A stretch of 52,417 nt of DNA from Pokkaliibacter plantistimulans. Lineage in GTDB: Bacteria > Pseudomonadota > Gammaproteobacteria > Pseudomonadales > Balneatricaceae. Under the pieces are notes generated by a model, which saw nothing but the letters and a program-made list of their open reading frames with translations, was not told the origin of the DNA and ran no database searches. The translations under genes were made by a program, and so were the position numbers. The first letter of the stretch is position 1. Every line of letters starts with the position of its first letter. Shown piece by piece: positions 18,381-27,324 of the stretch. The DNA lies in assembly GCF_003194385.1 (NCBI RefSeq), contig NZ_LAPT01000028.1, positions 1-52,417 of the forward strand. Direction: 5' to 3'.

Positions 18381-18941
18381 ATGTCATTTCTCAATACGTT
18401 GCAGCGCCACATAGATGCAGTTAGCACTCTGGGTGACCTTGAGCCTGAACTGAACGCCATGGCCGACCGGGTTTATCAATGCGTCACTCAGAATGGCAAA
18501 GTGCTGTTTATGGGCAATGGTGGCAGTGCTGCCGACTGCCAGCACCTGGCAGCCGAATTTGTGGTGCGCTACAAGGCTGAGCGCCGGCCGCTGGCCTCTC
18601 TGGCCTTGACGGTGGACACCTCCATTCTGACGGCCCACTCCAATGACTACGACTTCTCCAGTGTCTTTACCCGGCAGATTCAGGCACTTGCCCGCCCGGA
18701 AGATGTGATCATCGGTCTGTCGACATCCGGCAACAGTGCCAACGTCATCGACGGCATTCAGGCTGCGAAGGAGATGGGGTGTTATACCTACGCATGGACG
18801 GGAGTCAGTGGAGGAAAACTGCTGGATATAGCCGACAGCACATTACGCATGCCATCAACAGAAACGGCACGCATTCAGGAAGCTCATATGATTATTGGCC
18901 ACTGGCTGTGCGAAGAAATGGATCGTCGTCTGGCTGACTAA
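18381..18941 (+). CDS. gmhA: Phosphoheptose isomerase (SIS domain)
   Basis: 186 residues. The SIS fold is seen as VLFMGNGGSAADCQHLAAEFVVRYKAERRPL, LALTVDTSILTAHSNDYDF and DVIIGLSTSGNSANVIDGI, with the C-terminal TARIQEAHMIIGHWLCEEMD carrying the zinc-site Glu/His of GmhA. It makes D-glycero-D-manno-heptose 7-phosphate from sedoheptulose 7-phosphate for the LPS core. The initiation-factor paralogue DiaA is the alternative, but the ALTVDTSILTAHSNDY block fits GmhA better. It is convergent with the VanZ-like gene, 21 bases apart. Confidence 0.85.
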   Translation: MSFLNTLQRHIDAVSTLGDLEPELNAMADRVYQCVTQNGKVLFMGNGGSAADCQHLAAEFVVRYKAERRPLASLALTVDTSILTAHSNDYDFSSVFTRQIQALARPEDVIIGLSTSGNSANVIDGIQAAKEMGCYTYAWTGVSGGKLLDIADSTLRMPSTETARIQEAHMIIGHWLCEEMDRRLAD

Positions 18942-18962
18942 GCCCCCACTTCGAGGAAGCGC

Positions 18963-19364
18963 CTAACGTTTGTCTTGACTGGAATGATGGGAAACCGGAA
19001 GTGCTGGGGATTTTCGTTCGGCACTTCCACACAGGCGCCGCACTACCACAATCCCTGCCACAGCCAGTGAGACGCCCAGCACATTGGCTGCCATATCGTA
19101 GTAGCTGAAAGAGCGATGAGGTAACAGCGCTCCCTGCATGAACTCCGCGACTACACCTATCAGCACCATCAGCAGCCATAACCGCAGTGCGGCCCAGCGC
19201 AGCACCAGTGGTATCACCAGTGTCAGCAGGAAGAACGCCGAAGCATGGGCGTATTTGTCACCGTCGGCGATAGAGAAATGCCAGGGTCTGGGACGAAAGT
19301 ATGCGTAGGTGACAGCCAGCGACAACAGTAGAAAAGCAACACGGGTTAGCCAGGTTTTAAACAT
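18963..19364 (-). CDS. VanZ-like small membrane protein
   Basis: 133 residues with four hydrophobic helices (about 7-22, 41-56, 62-76, 92-108). VanZ-family marks are present: DKYAHASAFFLLT, EFMQGALLPHRSFSYYDMAANVLGV. The C-terminal 25 residues are hydrophilic. The family was named for teicoplanin resistance but most members, including this one, have no known role; the genomic setting gives no clue. Confidence 0.75.
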   Translation of the reverse strand: MFKTWLTRVAFLLLSLAVTYAYFRPRPWHFSIADGDKYAHASAFFLLTLVIPLVLRWAALRLWLLMVLIGVVAEFMQGALLPHRSFSYYDMAANVLGVSLAVAGIVVVRRLCGSAERKSPALPVSHHSSQDKR

Positions 19365-19503
19365 CGAATACCCTCAGCTGGGGGGAGCGATCCAAGAACG
19401 CGATTGACGATCTTGCTCGCGAGGGCCAATCAATCGACTGCCGTTGACGTCACCCTGAGTATGGTTGCGGCGATTCTACTGCCAAACTTCCTGAATCTTT
19501 ATT

Positions 19504-20148
19504 TCAGGATGCTACCAGCATGCCCTTTTCCAGACGCAGACGCTTATCCGCCAATGCGTCCAGGTCTTCACTGTCATGGCTGACCAGCAGGACTGCGACA
19601 CCCGCCGCACACTGCCGCTTTACTCCTGCCCACATTTGCTCTCGGGTATGAACATCGAGCCCGGTGAAGGGCTCATCCAGTAGCAGCAGAGGCTTCTGCC
19701 GTAACCAGGCTCTGGCCAGTGCCACACGCTGGCGCTGGCCACCCGAAAGTGCCCCCGGCAGGCGGTCCGCCATCCCTGCCAGACCAACATCATCCAACAC
19801 CTGTTCAATATGCTGGCGTTGCACGCTATTCAACTTCAGGCCCGGATGCAGCCCCATACCAATATTGGCCCACAATGGCAGATGCTCGAACAGATTATGT
19901 TCCTGAAACACCGTGGTGACAGGCCGCTGCCAGGGGAGCAACGAATTCCAGCGAATCAATGAGCCGTCCATCAGCCAGCCAATCTCTCCCGAGCTGGCAG
20001 CGAGAAATCCGGCGATCAGATTAAGCAACGTCGACTTGCCTGCACCGCTTGGCCCCTGCACCGCCAGGCACTGACCAGCCATGAGATTCATATCAAAGCA
20101 GTAGTCTTGCTCAGGGTAGTCAAACGCAAGCTGCCGTAGCACCAACAC
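19504..20148 (-). CDS. thiQ: Thiamine ABC transporter ATP-binding protein
   Basis: 214 residues from a GTG start at 20148 with GAGG before it. Walker A GPSGAGKST (about 32-40), Q-loop VFQEHNLFEHL, signature LSGGQRQRVALARA and Walker B LLLLDEPFTGLD are intact. The short length and the operon order mark ThiQ. It powers import of thiamine (and TMP/TPP) with ThiP and ThiB. It is the last gene of the leftward thiBPQ operon, 61 bases after thiP. Confidence 0.93.
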   Translation of the reverse strand: MLVLRQLAFDYPEQDYCFDMNLMAGQCLAVQGPSGAGKSTLLNLIAGFLAASSGEIGWLMDGSLIRWNSLLPWQRPVTTVFQEHNLFEHLPLWANIGMGLHPGLKLNSVQRQHIEQVLDDVGLAGMADRLPGALSGGQRQRVALARAWLRQKPLLLLDEPFTGLDVHTREQMWAGVKRQCAAGVAVLLVSHDSEDLDALADKRLRLEKGMLVAS

Positions 20149-20209
20149 TATTCACTGTCCTCAAACCGAGTGTCGCGCCTGCCAGGCTGCAGGCCGATGA
20201 TCAACGTAA

Positions 20210-21892
20210 TCAGGGCGATGACCTTTCCCGCTCACTTCTGTAACCTCGCCGCCCAAGCCATTCCAGGAGCAAAAATATCATCAGCATAGTGAGCAGCATC
20301 AGCAAAGCGCACCCTGCTGCCTCCCTCAACCGATAGCTACCCAGCAGCTGGTACAACAACAAAGGCAATGTAGGCTGCGACGGACTGCCAAATAAAGCGA
20401 CGACAGAGAAATCGCCAAGGGAGTATGTCATTCCATACGCAAGGGCCAGCGCTATTGCAGGTTTGAGCCGTGGCCACAGCAGCCAGCGCCATCGATACCA
20501 GCCCCGAACATCCAGCGTATCTGCAAGCCGTCTGCTCGGCTCATCGAGACTGTTCAGAGGGCCACGCAAAACCTGCATCAAAAACGGCAGACACATCAGG
20601 GTATTGGCAAACACCACCAGACTGTAGCCTTGCTCGGTCAGGGATACCCAGGGGCGAAGCAATACAAACCAGCCCGTCCCCAGCACCATTGCCGGAATCA
20701 GCAACGTCAGGTGGCCACTGGCCTCTGTCAACGCACTTATACGCTGATCTCCCCGACGGGCATAGCCACCCGCCGCACTGAGCAGAAGCGTTGCTAGTAT
20801 CGTTGCCAACCCTCCCGCAACCAATGCCAGCTTGATACTCAACCACCAGGCAGCCCACAGCTCATGTCGCCACAGCATCAACCAGATGCCTCCCAATCCG
20901 TTGAGCACCACGGCCAGCAATGGCGGTAGCAACAGTAGCCACAACATCCCAATCCAGCCGCTATCGACATAGCGGCTGCTGCCCAGACTGTCGGCACGAG
21001 GCCAATGTCGATAAAGCGTATAGGGAGTTAATGACGGCATGCCGCCCAGACGTCCTGAAACACCCCACAACAAGGCGCAGATGAGCAGTTGCAGTATGGC
21101 CAGCAAGGCAGCACGACCAATATCCATATCGAAACGCAGTGCCTGATAGATAGCGACTTCAAGCGTGGTAGCACGAGGCCCGCCACCTAACGTCATCACG
21201 ATGGCAAAGCTGGTAAAACACAGAGTGAAAACCAGCGCCAGTAATCGTGGCAATGCTCGTCGCACGACAGGCCACTCCAGCATCAGCCACACGCCTCGAC
21301 TATTGAGGCCAAGCTGGGCAGCCAGACGCCAGTGCTGTGAAGGAATACGCTCCAGCTCCTGTAACAACAACCGTGCGCATAAAGGAACATTGTAGAAAAT
21401 ATGCGCCAGCAGGATGCCACCCAGACCATAAAGATAGTTAGGAGGCTGCCAGCCCAGCCCAGAGAGTAACTGCGGTAGCCATCCCTGACGCCCGTGCACA
21501 GCGACCAGACCAAACACCACCACAATAGGTGGCAGCACCAGTGTCAGCTCCATTATCCTCAGCAGCAGCTTGCGCCCCGGCCAGGCAGGACGACGCAACA
21601 AGGCCCGAGCCAGAGGTATTGCAAGCAACACCACCAACAAGGATGACAAGGTCGCCTGCCACAGACTGAAACGCACTATGCGCTGCAGATAGGCATCCTG
21701 CCACACTGATGCCCATGGTAGCGCCGGTGCCATCCATACCAGCGCCAGCATCGCCGACACAACGATCAGGATCAGCAGTAGTGCCGACACAACACCAGGC
21801 AGTGTGACCCAGCGCGGATGAGAAAATGGGGGATTGCTCACGTAGTGGTTGTCTTCAGCCCCCTTAACGACTAGTTGCTTCCAGCCATTCAT
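20210..21892 (-). CDS. thiP: Thiamine ABC transporter permease
   Basis: About 560 residues with some twelve membrane helices in two binding-protein-dependent permease halves; EAA-like loops are at ELERIPSQHWRLAAQLGLNSRGVWLMLEWP and at SLDEPSRRLADTLDVRGWYRWRWLLWP. The symmetric two-domain form is typical of ThiP. Its ATG 21892 overlaps the thiB 3' end by 29 bases; a GTG at 21841 just after the thiB stop would give an N-terminus closer to E. coli ThiP and may be the true start. It forms the membrane channel of ThiBPQ. Confidence 0.92.
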   Translation of the reverse strand: MNGWKQLVVKGAEDNHYVSNPPFSHPRWVTLPGVVSALLLILIVVSAMLALVWMAPALPWASVWQDAYLQRIVRFSLWQATLSSLLVVLLAIPLARALLRRPAWPGRKLLLRIMELTLVLPPIVVVFGLVAVHGRQGWLPQLLSGLGWQPPNYLYGLGGILLAHIFYNVPLCARLLLQELERIPSQHWRLAAQLGLNSRGVWLMLEWPVVRRALPRLLALVFTLCFTSFAIVMTLGGGPRATTLEVAIYQALRFDMDIGRAALLAILQLLICALLWGVSGRLGGMPSLTPYTLYRHWPRADSLGSSRYVDSGWIGMLWLLLLPPLLAVVLNGLGGIWLMLWRHELWAAWWLSIKLALVAGGLATILATLLLSAAGGYARRGDQRISALTEASGHLTLLIPAMVLGTGWFVLLRPWVSLTEQGYSLVVFANTLMCLPFLMQVLRGPLNSLDEPSRRLADTLDVRGWYRWRWLLWPRLKPAIALALAYGMTYSLGDFSVVALFGSPSQPTLPLLLYQLLGSYRLREAAGCALLMLLTMLMIFLLLEWLGRRGYRSERERSSP

Positions 21893-22877
21893 CAACCCAC
21901 GCTTTTTTGTCGCTGGCCACTTCGTCAGGGGTAAACAGCAAAGTCTTACCAGGGGTGATCAGCTTGCCATAGGCATCGGGCAGCGCCTTGCCAATGTCCA
22001 CAGCAGGATACATTACATTCCCCAGCGGCAGCTCCTGCTGGAATGCGGGTGTCAGCATAAAGGCCATGAACTGCTTTGCGAGATCAGCATGCTTGCTGGT
22101 CTTCAGGCGTGCAGCCACTTCAACCTGAAGATAGTGGCCTTCGCTGAATTCAGCGGCCTGATATCGATCCGTCTTGTCCACAGCCATGTGATAGGCAGGC
22201 GAGGTACTGTAGGACAACACCATGGGCGCTTCACCATTCATGAACAGATTGAAGTAGGCATCACTCCACCCTTTGGTGACAGCCAGCGTTTTCTTGCTTA
22301 GCTTGGCCCAGGCCTCCGGGGCTTTATCGCCATAGACCTTCTTCACCCACATCAGCAGACCCAGACCAGGGGTACTGGTCCGTGGATCTTCAATAATGAT
22401 CTTCAGGTCATCTGGCGCATCCACCAACGCCTGCAGGCTAGTGGGTGGATGAGGCAGTTTCTGGGTGTCGTAAACAAAAGCAAAGTAGCCCCAGTCAAAG
22501 GGCACAAAGGTATTGTCATCCCACTTGACCGGTAACTTAAGTGCAGACAGATCAGTCTCGCTGGGGGCGAAAAGACCGGTTTTTGCTGCATCGGCCATGA
22601 GATTCATGTCCAGCCCTAGCACGACGTCTGCAGGAGTGGTTTCACCCTCAAGACGCAGACGCTGCAGCATACTGCCACCATCCTCCAACGCAATGAAGTT
22701 CAATGTGCAACTACATTGCTGTTCGAAGGCAGTCTTGACCTTAGGGCCAGGCCCCCAATCAGCGGTGAAGGAATCATAGGTGTAGACTGTCAGGGTCTCC
22801 CCTGCGGCAAACACAGGCAGACAGGTTGCCATTGCCATGCCCAGCAAGGCAGCTTTGATAGATATACGGGTATTCAT
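21864..22877 (-). CDS. thiB: Thiamine-binding periplasmic protein
   Basis: 337 residues. A signal peptide is clear (ISIKAALLGMAMATCLPVFAAG, cleavage near 26). The mature part has the ThiB pattern LTVYTYDSFTADWGPGPKVKTAFEQQC, VLGLDMNLMADAAKTGLF, DWGYFAFVYD and SYSTSPAYH. It captures thiamine in the periplasm for ThiPQ. It is the first gene of the operon; a TPP riboswitch lies in its leader and GGGAGA lies before the ATG. Confidence 0.95.
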   Translation of the reverse strand: MNTRISIKAALLGMAMATCLPVFAAGETLTVYTYDSFTADWGPGPKVKTAFEQQCSCTLNFIALEDGGSMLQRLRLEGETTPADVVLGLDMNLMADAAKTGLFAPSETDLSALKLPVKWDDNTFVPFDWGYFAFVYDTQKLPHPPTSLQALVDAPDDLKIIIEDPRTSTPGLGLLMWVKKVYGDKAPEAWAKLSKKTLAVTKGWSDAYFNLFMNGEAPMVLSYSTSPAYHMAVDKTDRYQAAEFSEGHYLQVEVAARLKTSKHADLAKQFMAFMLTPAFQQELPLGNVMYPAVDIGKALPDAYGKLITPGKTLLFTPDEVASDKKAWVDEWLEATSR

Positions 22878-22889
22878 GCCACATCTCCC

Positions 22890-22941
22890 AAAAATAAAAG
22901 AAGTGGCGCAGTCGCGGACTTGGACTCAAATCCCTGCGCCA
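22890..22941 (-). terminator. Terminator-like hairpin that shares its 5' arm with the TPP riboswitch
   Basis: On the minus strand TGGCGCAG (complement of 22934-22941) pairs with CTGCGCCA (complement of 22904-22911); an inner GGA/TCC pair extends the stem, and a run cTTcTTTTaTTTTT follows directly. The 5' arm is part of the conserved 3' end of the riboswitch. The next bases are the thiB ribosome site, so this is the expected expression platform. Confidence 0.55.
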
Positions 22942-23022
22942 GTATCATCTGGATCAGGTTCGACGGGTTAGTGACAGAACATCACCTCTCAGCACCTGCA
23001 TGCAGGTTGGCACCCCGTTGAG
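22925..23022 (-). promoter_or_regulatory. TPP (THI-box) riboswitch of thiBPQ
   Basis: Read on the minus strand, the conserved THI-box blocks appear in order: GGGGTGCC, a P3 stem around CTGCATGCAG, CTGAGAGG, AACCCGTCGAACCTGATC, CAGATGATACTGGCGCAGGGA. It lies about 50 bases before the thiB ATG. It should lower thiBPQ expression when TPP is plentiful. Confidence 0.95.
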
Positions 23023-23157
23023 CCGAGGCGGCATAATACCTCAATCATATCGGTGGCGACAGGCAAGCACGCTAGTGATGGTTGAATGTCTATTCGCACG
23101 ACGAAATATGACTTGACGGTCAGCGGTACTTAAAATCAATAAGGAAAAGGCTCCGCT

Positions 23158-24288
23158 ATGGAACTTGTCGATTTACTACGCAAAATGGTCGATGACGACG
23201 GCTCAGACCTTTACCTGTCTCCAGGCGCACCTCCGAGCATCAAATTCAACGGCGTTCTCACTGCGATGGCCGATGCGGTCAGCCCTGATGAAGTTAAACA
23301 GCTACTTTTTGCGGTGATGTCTCAACCTCAAATTGACGAATTCCAGTTACAGCAGGAATTGAACTTTGCTCTGTCAGTACCCGGAGTCGGACGCTTCAGG
23401 GTCAACCTCTTTATTCAGCGTGGTCAGATTGGCGCGGTGATACGTAATATCAAGACTGTCATTCCTCAGTTTGACGAACTGGGCCTTCCACCAGTATTGC
23501 GCGAAGTCATTCTGGACAAACAAGGCCTGGTACTATTTGTCGGTTCCACTGGCTCGGGTAAATCGACCTCTCTGGCAGCACTAATTGATCACCGCAACAG
23601 TAATCACGCTGGTCATATCATCTCCATTGAGGATCCGATCGAATACCTGCACCGCCACAAAAAATCGATCATCAACCAGCGTGAAGTGGGCATGGATACC
23701 CATAGTTACGGCGAGGCGCTAAAGAATACACTGCGACAAGCGCCAGATCTCATATTGATCGGTGAGATCCGTGACCGTGACACGATGGAATATGCGCTGG
23801 CCTTTGCCGAAACGGGCCACCTTACACTGTCGACGTTGCACGCCAATAACGCCAACCAGGCACTGGACCGCATTCTCAACTTCTTCCCTGAGGACCGCCA
23901 CCGCCAGATTCAGCACGACCTTTCATTGAATATTCGCGCCTTCGTGTCACAGCGCCTGCTGCCAACTGTCGATGGTAAACGCTGCGCTGCCTTCGAGATC
24001 TTGTTGCGAACGTCCAGTGTCAGCGAGCTGATCAAGCGAGGAGAGATTGGTGAGCTGAAAGACATTATGGCCAAATCCAATCACATCGGCATGATGACCT
24101 TCGACCAGTCCATCTTCAATCTGTTCAAGGAAGGCAAGATCACAGAAGAAACCGCCATGCGTAATGCTGATTCTCCAAACAACATGCGCCTGATGATCAA
24201 GTTTCTTAAAGACGGCCAGGGTATGGCGGATCGAAAAGTGCCGGAGTTTAATACAGGCGGCAAGCCGCCAGCATTTGAGGTGGAGTGA
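23158..24288 (+). CDS. pilU: Type IV pilus retraction ATPase, PilU type
   Basis: 376 residues. It has the PilT/PilU N-terminal GSDLYLSPGAPPSIKFNG, Walker A GSTGSGKST (129-137), the Asp box SIEDPIEY, Walker B LILIGEIRDRDTMEYAL and the His box ETGHLTLSTLHANNANQALDRI. The HANNANQALDRILNFFPE wording and the extended C-terminus (about 30 residues longer than PilT) point to PilU rather than PilT. PilU assists PilT-powered pilus retraction. It stands alone; pilT is not in the window. AAGG lies in the leader. Confidence 0.88.
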   Translation: MELVDLLRKMVDDDGSDLYLSPGAPPSIKFNGVLTAMADAVSPDEVKQLLFAVMSQPQIDEFQLQQELNFALSVPGVGRFRVNLFIQRGQIGAVIRNIKTVIPQFDELGLPPVLREVILDKQGLVLFVGSTGSGKSTSLAALIDHRNSNHAGHIISIEDPIEYLHRHKKSIINQREVGMDTHSYGEALKNTLRQAPDLILIGEIRDRDTMEYALAFAETGHLTLSTLHANNANQALDRILNFFPEDRHRQIQHDLSLNIRAFVSQRLLPTVDGKRCAAFEILLRTSSVSELIKRGEIGELKDIMAKSNHIGMMTFDQSIFNLFKEGKITEETAMRNADSPNNMRLMIKFLKDGQGMADRKVPEFNTGGKPPAFEVE

Positions 24289-25069
24289 TGACACCTGCCC
24301 CTATACCGCACGTGATGGAGCACAGTCTCCAACATTTCGCCTCGCCCTAGTGCAAATGCGAACATGAGTAAACCTTTTTCAACCTGGAGGATATCTATTA
24401 GAGAGGTATAGAATGCAACATGGCTAACAAGCTGATCATTTGCATCCTTCCATTACTGCCTCAACCTCTATTACCTGTGGGATCAGCGAGAAGCCACAAG
24501 CAGCTCGTCAGCAAAAACTCAGATACAGAAGAATGACTGGGCAGCCTTCCATTTCCACTAATGATCATTTGATCGAAGACGACCCTGAGAGAACGTGACC
24601 ACTGCTCATCAAGCTGCGCCATCCCACGCATCCTGCAGAAAACAAAACTTAGTCGATTTGTATCGTCCTGCAGATACAAACTAATCATTTACTGCCTCCC
24701 AAGTACCCTACACAGCAAGTTGGCAAACAGCTTGCTTAGTACCTGGGTATAGCAAGCACTCTCAGGGTAGAGCCAACTAGCATCAAGTGAATACAAAATA
24801 CGAAGGCTTAGGAGAACTTTTCCAGCGCAGACCGATGTACCATGCCGAAACACAGAAAAACCCAAAGTGTAAAGATTTTGAAAAAAATTTGATTGGCCCC
24901 TGCTGTTTGAAAAGTTAAGCTCTTCGGGATAACAACAATCACAGCTGGTGACGAGAGCATGACACTTCGTTACAATGCGCTCAGTCGGTACTGGGATAGT
25001 GTTATGGCCGTTGGCACATAAGCAAAGTTTCTGTTGTTCAGTAAGAACAACATCAGAGAATGGAAGCGT
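24289..25069. other. Long gene-free stretch at the border of the polysaccharide locus
   Basis: About 780 bases without a convincing gene. Base composition becomes clearly A+T-richer here. The ten-base word TGATCATTTG occurs twice (24433-24442 and 24562-24571). Minus-strand open frames at 24461-24688 and 24689-25240 have no recognisable features and the latter overlaps the RfaH-like gene. Only a candidate promoter (listed separately) could be supported. Confidence 0.5.
24948..24977 (+). promoter_or_regulatory. Candidate promoter of the RfaH-like gene
   Basis: GTGACG (24948-24953) and TACAAT (24972-24977) are separated by 18 bases, 92 bases before the ATG at 25070. Four of six and five of six consensus bases match. 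This is weak evidence by eye. Confidence 0.3.
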
Positions 25070-25576
25070 ATGGAAGTTGCAGCGACCCGATGGTACCTCA
25101 TTCAATGCAAACCTCGAGAAAGCTTCAGAGCAGAACTCCACCTGCGCAATCAGGGCTATGAGTGCTTTCATCCGACCATAAGAGTCGAAAAAGTACGAAA
25201 GAGCGGTCCTCAATGGGTAACAGAACCTCTGTTTCCTCATTACCTATTCATCTCTTTGAATGGTATCGAGGACAACTGGTACCCGATTCGTTCAACTCGT
25301 GGCGTATCTAAATTGGTGACCTTCAATGGCGCCCCTCTTCCTGTGCCAGACCAGATAGTCCGAGACCTACGCTCGTGCATGGACAGCGGAAAGAAGCTGT
25401 CCACGCCACTTACATTTGTAGAGGGTGAGAAGATCCGTATTGTTGATGGCTGTTTTAAAGAACTGGAAGCCCTGTTTACCGCACGAAGTGGCGAAGAGCG
25501 AGTCATCGTCCTGCTAAACATTTTGAATAGACCACAGCATATCTGCTTACCGATACAGGCTATAACGCACCTGTAA
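25070..25576 (+). CDS. rfaH: RfaH-type transcription antiterminator (NusG paralogue)
   Basis: 168 residues from ATG 25070 (GGAAG before it; a TTG at 25034 is possible but has no support). E. coli RfaH has 162. The NGN domain is seen as TRWYLIQCKPRESFRAELHLRNQGYECFHP, then EPLFPHYLFISL and IRSTRGVSKLVTFNGAPLPVPD, the RfaH pattern. The C-terminal KOW-like half has VEGEKIRIVDGCFKELEALF. RfaH binds RNA polymerase paused at an ops element and stops premature termination in long surface-polysaccharide operons. An ops match lies 90 bases after its stop, just before the locus it heads, so a dedicated local regulator is likely. Confidence 0.9.
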   Translation: MEVAATRWYLIQCKPRESFRAELHLRNQGYECFHPTIRVEKVRKSGPQWVTEPLFPHYLFISLNGIEDNWYPIRSTRGVSKLVTFNGAPLPVPDQIVRDLRSCMDSGKKLSTPLTFVEGEKIRIVDGCFKELEALFTARSGEERVIVLLNILNRPQHICLPIQAITHL

Positions 25577-25665
25577 CACATGCAGTGCTGAATACATACA
25601 CCCCAAGACCTCCTAGTCATGGGGTTCATTTTGTACGTTTTTTGGAAAGAAACGCAAAATCCAAG

Positions 25666-25676
25666 GGCGGTAGCGT
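25666..25676 (+). promoter_or_regulatory. ops element (RfaH recruitment site)
   Basis: GGCGGTAGCGT matches the E. coli ops sequence in 11 of 12 bases (the last G is A here). It lies in the leader 51 bases before wecA, after the RfaH-like gene. Upstream, a 6-bp hairpin ACCCCA/TGGGGT (25600-25625) followed by T-rich sequence may end the rfaH transcript or reduce read-through. The E. coli JUMPstart flanks are only partly kept (CCAAG before the core). Confidence 0.85.
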
Positions 25677-25726
25677 ACCTCAATGGTAGTTGTCTGCAAC
25701 TCATAGGATAGGGAGCGGCCAGCAAC

Positions 25727-26791
25727 ATGGAATACTTTCTCAGCATAACGGTTACTACACTGTCAACGGCTTTTATTGCCCTTCTGATGCTTCGCCCCTT
25801 GTCAACCCGTCTGGGCTTTGTTGACATTCCTAATGCCAGAACCGTCCATCACGGACATGTCCCCAACATCGGAGGGCTGTCAGTGTATCTTGGAATGCTG
25901 GCTCCCGTTCTTTTCATGAATGTCGACTGGCAGTATCAGGGGCTATACATTCTAGGCGTGTCAATAATGGTTCTGACAGGTGCACTGGACGATTTAAAAG
26001 AGCTCTCTGCCAAATCCAGATTACTTGTCCAAGCAGCGGTCAGTCTGTTAATGCTGATGCTGGCTCAATACCCAGTGTCTTATCTAGGAGAGTTCCCGAT
26101 ACTAGGATCCTTTAACATAGGGGGACTAGGTTATGTCGTTGGAGTATTTGCAATCATCGGCAGCATCAACGCCTTCAACATGATCGACGGTATCGACGGT
26201 CTGGCAGGTTCAGTAGCGTTGATTGCACTAGCACAAATCTGTCTTCTACTTTTTATACGTGGGAACACTGATCTTTGCTTATTGGCACTGATCGTAATTG
26301 TCGCTCTGATCCCCTACCTGATCCTTAACCTTGGCTTATGGCCCTTCGAGAGGAAGGTTTTCATGGGTGATGCCGGAGTTATGTTTGTAGGCTTCACCAT
26401 CGCATGGCTGTTGATAAATGCTACGCAGTCCCCCTCGCGTTATATAAGCCCTATCTCAGCATTCTGGATCATTTCTCTGCCTTTCATGGACATACTTGAG
26501 GTTATTCGTACACGTTTAAAACAAGGTAAGTCCCCCTTTCAGGCTGACCGCCAACATATCCACCATTTTTTCCTGAATGCAGGACTTCCAGCCAAACACG
26601 CGTTGGTAGCTGTCTTGATTTTAGCCACATCCACATCGGGTTTAGGCTTGGCATTAGAGCTAATAGGAGCGAAAGAATGGATAATGGTGTTAATGTTTAT
26701 CGTCCTCAACGCAGCTTACTTCCAAGTTAAACCGCACCTATGGAAGCTTTTCAAACGCTGGGCAGTTCACACGTATCCAAATGATCATTAA
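25727..26791 (+). CDS. wecA: WecA-like undecaprenyl-phosphate sugar-1-phosphate transferase
   Basis: 354 residues with about eleven membrane helices. Family motifs: GGLSVYLG, LTGALDDLKELSAKSRL (the DD metal motif), INAFNMIDGIDGLAG, KVFMGDAGVMFVGF and the HIHH-type ADRQHIHHFF. It transfers a HexNAc-1-phosphate (GlcNAc in WecA) from UDP-sugar to undecaprenyl phosphate on the inner face of the membrane, starting a lipid-linked glycan. Being the first gene after ops it should start the polymer made by this locus. The exact sugar cannot be told. GGGAG lies before the ATG. Confidence 0.9.
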   Translation: MEYFLSITVTTLSTAFIALLMLRPLSTRLGFVDIPNARTVHHGHVPNIGGLSVYLGMLAPVLFMNVDWQYQGLYILGVSIMVLTGALDDLKELSAKSRLLVQAAVSLLMLMLAQYPVSYLGEFPILGSFNIGGLGYVVGVFAIIGSINAFNMIDGIDGLAGSVALIALAQICLLLFIRGNTDLCLLALIVIVALIPYLILNLGLWPFERKVFMGDAGVMFVGFTIAWLLINATQSPSRYISPISAFWIISLPFMDILEVIRTRLKQGKSPFQADRQHIHHFFLNAGLPAKHALVAVLILATSTSGLGLALELIGAKEWIMVLMFIVLNAAYFQVKPHLWKLFKRWAVHTYPNDH

Positions 26792-26869
26792 CAGCAGCTG
26801 CAAGACTCTTCATAGCGGTAACTGTTACAACAACAGCTCCCCTTCATACCGAACACCAAGCAGTGAAAT

Positions 26870-27301
26870 ATGAGCAAACTATTAAAAATTTCATGGGCAG
26901 CGCCCTTCAGCGTACTGCTGATAGTGACCGGATGCAGCAATACCCCTCCAACTCTGGTCGCCTCTAGAGCCTTAATTGATCACACTCAACGAACTGACTT
27001 ACAAATCGTCACTGACAACGTCTCAAGCAATCTTGAAGTCGCTAGTGTTGGCCAGCCTATCGCCATAAATAACGACACCTATGTCGTCTCTAAAAAGTAC
27101 TCATCAGCCAGTGGCCTGAATTGCCTCATGCTTGATGCCAGCACCCCCACTGCCAGCTCACCACAACTCAGCGTATGCCGTGAGCCATGGGGGCTTAAGT
27201 GGTTCAAAACCAAAGACGTTGTAGCTAGCATGGGCAGTGGCAACACATCTGTGGATAGTGATGCCAACCTGAGCGGCTTCAGTAGCAGCTCACTTAAATG
27301 A
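26870..27301 (+). CDS. Lipoprotein of unknown function in the capsule locus
   Basis: 143 residues. The start has a lipoprotein signal (MSKLLKISWAAPFSVLLIVTGCSN) with a lipobox VTGC, acylated Cys near 22. The mature part has two Cys (GLNCLMLD and LSVCREPWGLKWF) that could form a disulphide and ends in a Ser/Gly-rich tail. It lies between wecA and the export protein gene, with its stop overlapping an in-frame upstream ATG of the next gene (ATGA). A role at the outer membrane in export is an inference. No known domain recognised. Confidence 0.75.
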   Translation: MSKLLKISWAAPFSVLLIVTGCSNTPPTLVASRALIDHTQRTDLQIVTDNVSSNLEVASVGQPIAINNDTYVVSKKYSSASGLNCLMLDASTPTASSPQLSVCREPWGLKWFKTKDVVASMGSGNTSVDSDANLSGFSSSSLK

Positions 27302-27324
27302 GAGTCAGGACACAGGAATCCCCA

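Noticed and set aside
24689-25240. 183-codon minus-strand open frame
   Set aside because: It overlaps the RfaH gene, has no motif and no ribosome site; low-similarity composition typical of chance.
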